DNA of 34,056 bases from Sphingomonas sp. 67-36 (lineage in GTDB: Bacteria; Pseudomonadota; Alphaproteobacteria; Sphingomonadales; Sphingomonadaceae), in NCBI GenBank assembly GCA_001897375.1, contig MKSU01000030.1:1-34056 (forward strand), written 5' to 3'. The position numbers and the translations under genes were made by a program. Below are positions 17,372 to 24,998 of the stretch, piece after piece. Numbering within the stretch: position 1 is the first letter of the stretch; every line of letters begins with the position of its first letter. Under the pieces are notes generated by a model. It ran no database searches, had not been told where the DNA came from, and saw nothing but the letters and a program-made list of their open reading frames with translations.

Positions 17372-20300
17372 TGGCGGAGGAGGAGAGGGTGGCCCCGCCC
17401 GCGCCGCGTCCCATGTGGCAGCGCGTGCTGAAGTGGATCGGCGGCGCGATCGTCGCGCTGCTCGTGCTGGCGCTGGTGATCGTGCTGGGCATCGACACCG
17501 ATCCCGGCCGCCGCTTCGTCGCGGACCAGATCGGCGGATACAAGACGGCGGCGGGCCTCAACATCCGCGTCGGGCGGATCGACGGCTCGCTCTACGGCCG
17601 GATGACGCTGTCGGACGTGCGGGTGAGCGATCCCAAAGGCGTGTTCCTCACTTCGCCACGCCTCGACGTGGACTGGCGGCCGTTCGCCTTCATCAACAAC
17701 CATGTCGACGTGCGCAGCCTGGAAAGCGCGCTGGTCACGCTCCGCCGCAACCCGGAGTTCATCCCGCAGCCGAGCGAGCCGAACGCGCCTTTCCTGCCCG
17801 ATATCGACATCGATATCGGGCGCCTGCGCGTCGATCGCTTCGTGATGGAGCCGCCGGTCGCCGGCGCGCGCCATATCGGGCGGATCGCGGGCGCGGCGCA
17901 CATCGCCGACCGGCGCGCGCAACTGAGCGTGGATGCGGTCGCGCTGCGCGGGCCGGGGATCAGCGGCGGCGATGCATTGCGGCTGCGGCTCGATGCGGTG
18001 CCGGACGACGACAAGCTCGATCTCGACGCGAAGCTGTTCGCGCCGGCCGGCGGCGTCGTCTCCTTGCTCGCCGGCACGAAAGCGCCGCTCACCGCGACGG
18101 TCGGCGGCAAGGGAAGCTGGAAGTCGTGGAGCGGCAAGGCGCTGGCGACGCTCGGCGGCGGGCAGCTCGCCGATCTCGCCGTCACCGCGCGCGACGGCCA
18201 TATCGAGGTGCGCGGCTACACCAGGCCCGGCCTCTATCTCGAAGGCCCCGTGGAGCGGCTGACCGCGCCGCAGTTAAGCGTCGCGATCGACACCACGCTG
18301 GCGCAGCGCAAGGCCGACACGCGGATCAAGCTGAAGTCAGACGCGCTCGCGGTGGACGCGGGCGGGCTGGTCGATCTCGCCAACAACACGTTCGGCAATT
18401 TCGCGGTCGATGCGCAACTGCTCGCCCCCGGCGCGATCGCCCCCAATGTGCGCGGTCGCGACGTGTTGGCGCGGATGGTGCTCAACGGCGCGTTCGCGCG
18501 GCCGGAGGTGGATTACAAGGTCCGCGCCACCGCGCTCGGCTTCGCCGGCACGACGGTGGAGAATCTCTATGCCGAAGGTCGCGCGCGGGTGGACCCGGAC
18601 CGCATCCTCGTGCCGGTCCATGCCCGCGCACGGCGGGTGAGCGGCCTCAATCCGGCGATCGGCGGCCTAACCAGCAACGCCCGGATCGACGGCGATTTCG
18701 CGATCACCATGCCCTCGGTGATGTCGGACAATTTGCGCGTCCGCTCCGACAGCATCGACGCCACCGCGATCATCGCCGCGAACGTCAAAACGGGGCGCTA
18801 CACCGGCGCGCTGAAGGGCCGGATCAACAACTACCGCATCGAGAGCATCGGCATCGTCAACCTGACGACCGACGCGAAGCTCGTGCCGGCGGCGCGCGGC
18901 GGGTTCGGCATCACCGGCAAGGTGGTCGCCCAGACGCGCGAGATCTTCAATTCCGGCGCGCGCAGCTTCCTCGGCGGCAATGCGGTGATGCGCGCGGACG
19001 TCGGCTACGCGCCGGACGGCGTCGTCACCTTCGGCAATCTCCGCCTCAACGCGCCGCAATTCCGCGTGACGCGCGGGCAGGGGCGGTATGAGCTTGCCAG
19101 CGGCAGGCTGGCGGTGTCGGCCGATGCTTATTCGACGCAATATGGCCCGCTTTTCGCGCGGGTGAGCGGCAGCGCGACCGATCCGGTGGTGCTGCTGCGC
19201 GCGCCGCGACCGGGTGTCGGGGTCGGGCTGGCCGATCTCAACGCGCGGATCGTCGGGCGCGGCGGCGCCTATGCCGTCACCGCGACCGGCGGCACGACCT
19301 ATGGCCCCTTCAACGCCGACGTGCTGGTCCATGTCGGCAAGCAGCTCGCGATCGACGTCCGCAAGGTGATCTTCGCCGGCGTCAATTTCGGCGGACGGCT
19401 GGTGCAGACCGCCGCCGGGCCGTTCGCGGGGCAGCTCCAGTTCGCCGGCTCCGGGCTTTCGGGCAACGCGCGGCTGGGGGCGGAGGGCCGCTATCAGCGC
19501 GCCGACGTCAACGCCCGGGCCGACGCCGCCAAGATCCCCGGCTCGGTCGATTTCACGATCGGCCGCGCGCTCGTCACCGCCAGCATCGTGCTGCGCGATC
19601 AGCCGCAGGTGGTGGCCGACGCGCAGGTGGCGGACATGCGCTACGGCCCCACCGTGATCGACAGCGCGCGGGCGAAGGTGAACTATGCCGGCGGCCATGG
19701 CACGGCGCAGGCGGTGCTGACCGGATCGAACGGCGTGCCGTTCCGCGTCGCCGCCAACGCCCGCCTCGCGCCGGGCGACTGGCTCGTCGCGCTGACCGGG
19801 CAGGCCAACGGCATCGGCTTCAAGACCGGCAATCCGGCGCATATCGCGGTCGTCAAGGGGGGCTACCGGCTCGATCCGACGCTGATCGTGTTCGACAAGG
19901 GCCGCGCGCGCATCGCGGGCAACTATGGCGACAGGCTCGTCGCACAGGCGCGGCTCGACAGCCTGGACCTCTCGATCCTCAATGCCTTCGTCCCCGATGT
20001 CGGGCTGGGCGGGCAGGCGACCGGCAGCCTCGAATTCAGCCAGGCCGGCGCGCATTTCCCGGAAGCCGACGCGCGATTGACGATCAAGAACTTCACCCGC
20101 TCCAGTCTCGCCGCCGTGTCCGAGCCGGTCGACGTGGAGTTCGCGGGGCGGCTCGCCGGCGACGGCGGCGAGGCGCGCGCGCTGGTGAAGCGCGGGACGA
20201 TGACGGTCGGGCGGATGGTCGCCACCTTGCGCCCGGTGCCGGGCGGCGACGGATCGTGGATGACGCGGCTGATGCAGGCCCCGCTCGGCGGCGGCATCCG

Positions 20301-21573
20301 TTATAATGGGCCGTCGGGGGTATTGTTCAGCTTCGCGGGGCTGGCCAATCAGCAGCTTTCCGGCCCGATCGCGGTCGCGGCCGATTTCGGCGGGCGGCTC
20401 GCCGCGCCGCAGCTCAACGGCCTCGCCCGCGCCGACAATCTGACTTATGACAACGAGACCTATGGCACGCGGCTGACGCAGATGCAGCTTCGCGCGCATT
20501 TCACCGCCGATCGGCTCCAGCTCGATTCGCTTCAGGCCAAGGCGGGCAGTGGCACGGTGCAGGCGAGCGGCTTCGTCAGTCTCTCGGCCGAGCAGAACTA
20601 TCCGATGAACCTTACGGCGACGCTCAGCAACGCCAATCTTGCGAAATCGGATACGCTCGCGGCCACCGCGAGCGGCACCGTCAACGTCACCAACGGGCCG
20701 GGCGGGGGGCTGATCAAGGCCGATCTCGTCATCCCCAACGCCCGCTACGAGGTGGTCCGCGAGGGCGCTGCCGAGGTGCCGGAACTGACCGGCGTGCGCC
20801 GCAAGCGCGATATCCGCGTCGCCAGGCCGACCGACCGGCCGGCGGTCGCGCCGGCGGGGCTGTTCAAGCTCGACATGCGCATCCGCGCCGACAATCAGTT
20901 GTTCGTCTCCGGCATGGGGCTGGAGAGCGAGTGGCAGATGGACATGCGCGTCGGCGGCACCTCCGCCGCGCCGGTGCTGAGCGGCGGGCTTGATCTTGTG
21001 CGCGGCACCTATTCCTTCGCCGGCACGCGGTTCGACGTGACGCGCGGGCGCATCCGCTTCCAGGGCGGCGCGCTGACCGATCCGGACCTCGATATCCAGG
21101 CGACGACCACCAAGAACAGCACCACGTTCAACATCGCGATCGCCGGCACCGGGCAGAAGCCGCAGATCACCTTCACCTCCTCGCCGCCGCTGCCGCAGGA
21201 CGAGGTGCTGAGCCGGCTGCTGTTCGGCACCAACCCGGAAAATCTGTCGGCGACGGAGGCGATCCAGCTTGCCGCCGCGCTCAATTCGCTGCGCGGCTCC
21301 GGCGGCGGGCTGAACCCGCTGGGCAAGCTGCGCTCGGCCACCGGGTTCGATCGGCTGCGCGTGCTCGGCGCCGATCAGGCGACCGGGCGCGGCACCGCGC
21401 TGGCCGCCGGGAAATATCTCACCAACAATATCTATATCGAGATCGTCACCGACGCGCGGGGCTTCACCGCCACCCAGCTCACGATCGCGCTCACCAAGTC
21501 GCTGAGCATCCTGACGCAGGCCGGCTCGTTCGGCGGCTCGAACGCGACCCTGCGCTATTCGAAGGATTATTGA
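17371..21573 (+). CDS. tamB: Translocation and assembly module protein TamB
   Basis: A 1400-residue AsmA-like bridge protein that spans the periplasm and works with TamA in outer-membrane protein (and, in the wider family, lipid) delivery. A cytoplasmic N-terminus of about 20 residues precedes one transmembrane helix (IGGAIVALLVLALVIVLGI, about 23-41). A very long beta-rich repetitive body follows. The C-terminal TamB/DUF490 domain begins around residue 1050, with landmarks SGGLDLVRGTYSFAGTRFDV, GGALTDPDLDIQATTT and SSPPLPQDEVLSRLLFG. The one-base overlap with tamA indicates translational coupling. Confidence 0.95.
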   Translation: MAEEERVAPPAPRPMWQRVLKWIGGAIVALLVLALVIVLGIDTDPGRRFVADQIGGYKTAAGLNIRVGRIDGSLYGRMTLSDVRVSDPKGVFLTSPRLDVDWRPFAFINNHVDVRSLESALVTLRRNPEFIPQPSEPNAPFLPDIDIDIGRLRVDRFVMEPPVAGARHIGRIAGAAHIADRRAQLSVDAVALRGPGISGGDALRLRLDAVPDDDKLDLDAKLFAPAGGVVSLLAGTKAPLTATVGGKGSWKSWSGKALATLGGGQLADLAVTARDGHIEVRGYTRPGLYLEGPVERLTAPQLSVAIDTTLAQRKADTRIKLKSDALAVDAGGLVDLANNTFGNFAVDAQLLAPGAIAPNVRGRDVLARMVLNGAFARPEVDYKVRATALGFAGTTVENLYAEGRARVDPDRILVPVHARARRVSGLNPAIGGLTSNARIDGDFAITMPSVMSDNLRVRSDSIDATAIIAANVKTGRYTGALKGRINNYRIESIGIVNLTTDAKLVPAARGGFGITGKVVAQTREIFNSGARSFLGGNAVMRADVGYAPDGVVTFGNLRLNAPQFRVTRGQGRYELASGRLAVSADAYSTQYGPLFARVSGSATDPVVLLRAPRPGVGVGLADLNARIVGRGGAYAVTATGGTTYGPFNADVLVHVGKQLAIDVRKVIFAGVNFGGRLVQTAAGPFAGQLQFAGSGLSGNARLGAEGRYQRADVNARADAAKIPGSVDFTIGRALVTASIVLRDQPQVVADAQVADMRYGPTVIDSARAKVNYAGGHGTAQAVLTGSNGVPFRVAANARLAPGDWLVALTGQANGIGFKTGNPAHIAVVKGGYRLDPTLIVFDKGRARIAGNYGDRLVAQARLDSLDLSILNAFVPDVGLGGQATGSLEFSQAGAHFPEADARLTIKNFTRSSLAAVSEPVDVEFAGRLAGDGGEARALVKRGTMTVGRMVATLRPVPGGDGSWMTRLMQAPLGGGIRYNGPSGVLFSFAGLANQQLSGPIAVAADFGGRLAAPQLNGLARADNLTYDNETYGTRLTQMQLRAHFTADRLQLDSLQAKAGSGTVQASGFVSLSAEQNYPMNLTATLSNANLAKSDTLAATASGTVNVTNGPGGGLIKADLVIPNARYEVVREGAAEVPELTGVRRKRDIRVARPTDRPAVAPAGLFKLDMRIRADNQLFVSGMGLESEWQMDMRVGGTSAAPVLSGGLDLVRGTYSFAGTRFDVTRGRIRFQGGALTDPDLDIQATTTKNSTTFNIAIAGTGQKPQITFTSSPPLPQDEVLSRLLFGTNPENLSATEAIQLAAALNSLRGSGGGLNPLGKLRSATGFDRLRVLGADQATGRGTALAAGKYLTNNIYIEIVTDARGFTATQLTIALTKSLSILTQAGSFGGSNATLRYSKDY

Positions 21574-21641
21574 CAAGACTGTTAGCAGGGCTTCCCCAAT
21601 CGCGTGGAATCGAATATCCGGTATCGCGAGAGAGGAAGCGC

Positions 21642-23117
21642 ATGACCGAGCATTTCGACGTGATCGTGGTGGGTGCCGGCCTGTCCGGCATCGGTGCGGG
21701 CTATCATCTTCAGACGCGCTGCCCGGATCGCAGTTACGCCATCCTCGAAGGGCGCGATGCGATCGGCGGGACGTGGGACCTGTTCCGCTATCCGGGCATC
21801 CGCTCGGATTCGGACATGCACACGCTCGGCTACAACTTCCGGCCGTGGACGCGGGAGAAGGCCATCGCCGACGGTCCTTCGATCCGCGAGTATGTTACGG
21901 ATACCGCGCGGACCTACGGCATCGACCGGCATATCCGCTTCGGCCACCGCGTCGTCGCGGCGGACTGGTCGACGCCGGATGCGTGCTGGACGGTGGAGTG
22001 CCGGCTGGGCGACGGCTCGACGCGGCGCTTCACCTGCAACTTCCTCTATATGTGCTCGGGCTATTACAATTACGCCACCGGCCATGCGCCTGAATTTCCG
22101 GGCGCGGGCGATTTCCGGGGGCGGATCGTGCATCCGCAATTCTGGCCGGAGGATCTGGATTACGCCGGCAAGAAGGTGGTGGTGATCGGCAGCGGCGCGA
22201 CCGCCGTGACCCTGGTGCCCGAACTGGCGAAATCGGCGGCGCATGTCACCATGCTCCAGCGTTCCCCAACTTATGTCGTCTCGCGCCCGGCGGAGGATCG
22301 CCTCGCCAATGCGTTGCGTCGGGTGTTGCCGGCGAAGGCCGCTTATGGCTTCACGCGCTGGAAGAACGTGCTGCTCCAGATGTATTTCTATCGCGCGGCG
22401 CGCAAGCATCCGGCACAGGCGAAGGAGCGGCTGGTCGCGATGGTGCGCGAGCGGCTCGGCGACGATTACGACGTCGCGACGCATTTCACCCCGCGCTACA
22501 ATCCGTGGGACCAGCGGCTCTGTCTGGTTCCCGATGCGGATTTGTTCGACGCGATCAAGGCCGGCGGCGCCTCGGTCGAGACCGGCACCATCGACACCTT
22601 CACCGAAAACGGCATCCGCCTGGCGTCCGGCAAGACGCTCGACGCCGATATCATCGTCACCGCGACAGGCCTGGAGCTGCAATTGCTGAGCGGCGTTCCG
22701 TTCACCTCCGACAACAAACGGATCGACCTCCCGAAGACGCTGAATTACAAGGGAATGATGTTCTCGGACGTGCCGAACCTCGCCTCCTGTTTCGGCTACA
22801 CCAACGCCTCCTGGACCCTGAAGGCCGACCTCACGTCAATGTATGTCTGCCGTCTGCTCGAGGCGATGCGCAAGCGCGGGATGCGGCAGTGCACGCCACG
22901 GATCGGAAACGAGCCGGTCGAGGAAGAGCCGTTCCTCACCTTCAGCTCGGGATATGTGCAGCGCGCGCTGGAGCATATGCCCAAGCAGGGGAGCCGCAAG
23001 CCTTGGAAGCTCAATCAGAATTATGCGCTGGATTTAATGGCGCTGCGCTTCGGTTCGGTGGACGACAGCATGGAATTCTCGAACCCGGTTGACGCGCGTG
23101 CGAAGGTTGCAGCCTGA
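21642..23117 (+). CDS. EthA-like Baeyer-Villiger flavin monooxygenase
   Basis: A FAD- and NADPH-dependent monooxygenase of about 491 residues, converting ketones to esters or oxidising heteroatoms. The first Rossmann motif is GAGLSG (residues 11-16) and the second GSGATA (about 183-188). Between them is the Baeyer-Villiger fingerprint F158-x-G160-x3-H164-x3-W168-P169. Long stretches such as GGTWDLFRYPGIRSDSDM and HFTPRYNPWDQRLCLVP match the Mycobacterium EthA family, as I recall it. The ATG at 21642 has GAGAGGA upstream; a start at 21570 would add 24 unsupported residues. No EthR-like regulator is adjacent. The natural substrate is unknown. Confidence 0.93.
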   Translation: MTEHFDVIVVGAGLSGIGAGYHLQTRCPDRSYAILEGRDAIGGTWDLFRYPGIRSDSDMHTLGYNFRPWTREKAIADGPSIREYVTDTARTYGIDRHIRFGHRVVAADWSTPDACWTVECRLGDGSTRRFTCNFLYMCSGYYNYATGHAPEFPGAGDFRGRIVHPQFWPEDLDYAGKKVVVIGSGATAVTLVPELAKSAAHVTMLQRSPTYVVSRPAEDRLANALRRVLPAKAAYGFTRWKNVLLQMYFYRAARKHPAQAKERLVAMVRERLGDDYDVATHFTPRYNPWDQRLCLVPDADLFDAIKAGGASVETGTIDTFTENGIRLASGKTLDADIIVTATGLELQLLSGVPFTSDNKRIDLPKTLNYKGMMFSDVPNLASCFGYTNASWTLKADLTSMYVCRLLEAMRKRGMRQCTPRIGNEPVEEEPFLTFSSGYVQRALEHMPKQGSRKPWKLNQNYALDLMALRFGSVDDSMEFSNPVDARAKVAA

Positions 23118-23484
23118 AATAGCCGCTCCGACTGGCGTAGCGCATCGGCGGGACTGGTTAAGCACATAGGTGTCAGAAGTTGCGTCGGCGGTTGAAGGTC
23201 GCCCGGTACGAAGCCGCGACTTGCTGGCAATGCTGCGTAAGGCTAGCCGCTCGATGGCCTAACGGGCGGTCTCGGCGCGACCGGATCAGTCAGCGGCGGT
23301 TACGGTTAACGCCGGAACTCCGCGAATCGCTACAGCGCCTGTTTTATGAAACGAAATTTAGCGCCTCAAATGCGTGTCGTACTGTCGCGCCCGACTGTCT
23401 TCAAAGCCATGTCTTCGGCCCGAACCCTTGCTGTCGCCAAGCGAAAGCCGAGCTATCTCAAGAGGTTCGAGCCGAAGTTGCCCC

Positions 23485-23538
23485 TTACCAGGGCTTGATG
23501 TCGGTTCCGTAGATCAACGCAAGAATAAACGCGAGCAT
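23485..23538 (-). CDS. Candidate 17-residue hydrophobic small protein
   Basis: An ATG preceded at 6 nt by a strong AAGGGAGA ribosome site opens a frame of 17 codons encoding MLAFILALIYGTDIKPW and a TAA stop. The first ten residues are a hydrophobic helix-like stretch; the rest is polar with a terminal Trp. Upstream sits the perfect inverted repeat GCAACC-N6-GGTTGC (23556-23573). It could be a genuine microprotein, a leader peptide or chance. I do not recognise the family. Confidence 0.3.
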   Translation of the reverse strand: MLAFILALIYGTDIKPW

Positions 23539-23555
23539 GGCTTTCTCCCTTATGA

Positions 23556-23573
23556 GCAACCACAAAGGGTTGC
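23556..23573. promoter_or_regulatory. Inverted repeat upstream of the 17-residue ORF
   Basis: GCAACC (23556-23561), a 6-nt spacer and GGTTGC (23568-23573) form a perfect inverted repeat. It lies just upstream of the ribosome site of the small minus-strand ORF. It could be a repressor site or a small RNA hairpin. Confidence 0.3.
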
Positions 23574-23684
23574 CGTAGATACTTAATGGATCGTCAACCA
23601 TTCGACAATGGGGTTAAAGCCGCCCCCGCCGCGCGCTTCGTTGATTAACAATATCTTCAGCCATTCCCGATACCGCGGAGGCTG

Positions 23685-24998
23685 ATGGTACAGCGCCGTT
23701 CAGACATGCTCCGCGAGGAGGCTCCGTCGACCCAGATCGAGCAGGACCGGACGGCCCCGCCCGTGGCGAACAGCTGGCGTCTGGCGGTCCTTGCCGAAGT
23801 GACCAATTTCGTGCCGCTTCGGCGGCTGCTTGGTGGTGAAGGGATCGCGGGTGTCGTCCGGGAAACGGCGCGGCGGCTCGGAGCCGTGGTGCCCGGTGGC
23901 AAAGTCACCGTGATCGGGCGCGACCTGATCGAGATCGAGGCCGCCGTGGGCACGCGCGCCGAATATGAAGCCCTGCTGTCGCGCCTTCGCGCGGCCAGCG
24001 CGGTCGGGATCGAGACCGGCGACGGCTTCTGCACCGTGTCATTGCTGCTCGGCGGCGCAATCGTGCGCGGTACGGAATATGATGCGGTAACGCTGATCGA
24101 GCGGGCGGAAGCAGCGCTCGAACGCGCGCGGGACAGCGGATATGACGGTCCGGTGCCGGAACGCGGCCCCATCGACATGGGGCTGGCGAGCGAACTGGAA
24201 CGCGCGATCGCGTGCGACGAGTTGCTGATGCTCTATCAGCCGAAATTCCATGTGCGGCGGCAGAAGGTCACCTGCGCGGAAGCGCTGATCCGGTGGCGAC
24301 ATCCGACGCGCGGGATGATCCCGCCGGTGGAGTTCATTCCGGTCGCCGAAGAAGCGCATCTGATCGATCGGGTGACCCTGTGGTCGATCCGGCGCGTGAT
24401 CGAGGACCAGCGCCGGATGCGGGCCGCCGGTCACGACCTCCGCCTGTTCGTCAATATCTCCGGTCAACTGCTTTCCGACCCGGCCTTCGTCAGCGAAGCG
24501 TGCGCGCTGGTCGCATCGAGCGGGGCGACGCTGGGCTTCGAGATCACCGAAACGTCGGTGATCCGGGATCCGGTCAGCGCGATCGCCAATCTCCAGGTGT
24601 TCGCCGACATCGGCATCAGGATCGCGATCGACGATTATGGCGCCGGTCTGTCGAGCCTCGCCTATCTGAAGCAATTGCCGGCCAGCGAGTTGAAGATCGA
24701 CAAGCTGTTCGTCACGCAGCTGACCAGTTCGAACCGCGATCCACTGATCGTGCGCTCGACGATCGATCTGGCGCACGCGCTGGAGATGGAAGTCGTCGCG
24801 GAGGGCGTGGAAAGCCACGCCGCGCTGGCGCTGCTCACCGTGATGGGGTGCGATCTGGTGCAGGGCTTCCTGATCAGCCGCCCGGTCTCGACGGAGGCGC
24901 TGATCGCCTTCCTCGCCGACGAATCGTGGCAACCGGCGGCGGGGCAGGAAAGCCGGGGATCGTTCAATCGTCTGGCCGCGGCATGGAAGCGCGGCTGA
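23685..24998 (+). CDS. c-di-GMP phosphodiesterase (degenerate GGDEF + EAL)
   Basis: A cytoplasmic signalling enzyme of 437 residues predicted to hydrolyse cyclic di-GMP. Residues 30-155 have the size and layout of a GGDEF domain but lack the GG(D/E)EF loop and nucleotide-binding residues, so this half is probably regulatory. Residues 165-415 form an EAL domain with every catalytic and metal position present: E199 (EAL), N257 (NIS), E286 (EITE), D316-D317 (DDYGAG), K337 (KIDK), E373 (EGVE) and Q393 (QGF). Active phosphodiesterase is therefore expected. There are no membrane segments. GGAGG lies 4-5 nt before the ATG. Its stop overlaps the kinase start by 16 nt, so the two are probably co-expressed. 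Confidence 0.92.
   Translation: MVQRRSDMLREEAPSTQIEQDRTAPPVANSWRLAVLAEVTNFVPLRRLLGGEGIAGVVRETARRLGAVVPGGKVTVIGRDLIEIEAAVGTRAEYEALLSRLRAASAVGIETGDGFCTVSLLLGGAIVRGTEYDAVTLIERAEAALERARDSGYDGPVPERGPIDMGLASELERAIACDELLMLYQPKFHVRRQKVTCAEALIRWRHPTRGMIPPVEFIPVAEEAHLIDRVTLWSIRRVIEDQRRMRAAGHDLRLFVNISGQLLSDPAFVSEACALVASSGATLGFEITETSVIRDPVSAIANLQVFADIGIRIAIDDYGAGLSSLAYLKQLPASELKIDKLFVTQLTSSNRDPLIVRSTIDLAHALEMEVVAEGVESHAALALLTVMGCDLVQGFLISRPVSTEALIAFLADESWQPAAGQESRGSFNRLAAAWKRG

Larger units (their letters stand above)
23118..23684. other. 567-nt low-GC intergenic region
   Basis: This is the only long gap in the window. It is visibly poorer in G/C than its neighbours. A plus-strand open frame of about 110 codons (23180-23512) starts with TTG, lacks third-position G/C bias and matches nothing I recognise, so I do not call it a gene. 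The right part holds a possible 17-residue minus-strand ORF (23485-23538) with an inverted repeat upstream (23556-23573). The promoter of the phosphodiesterase gene is expected near the end; I see only a loose TTGATT near 23640. Confidence 0.6.

Noticed and set aside
18667-21576. Open frame of 969 codons on the minus strand opposite tamB
   Set aside because: Same cause: antisense shadow of a recognised gene.
23180-23512. 110-codon plus-strand frame in the 567-nt gap
   Set aside because: TTG start without a ribosome site, no third-position G/C bias, no recognisable motif, and it overlaps the better-supported small minus-strand ORF.
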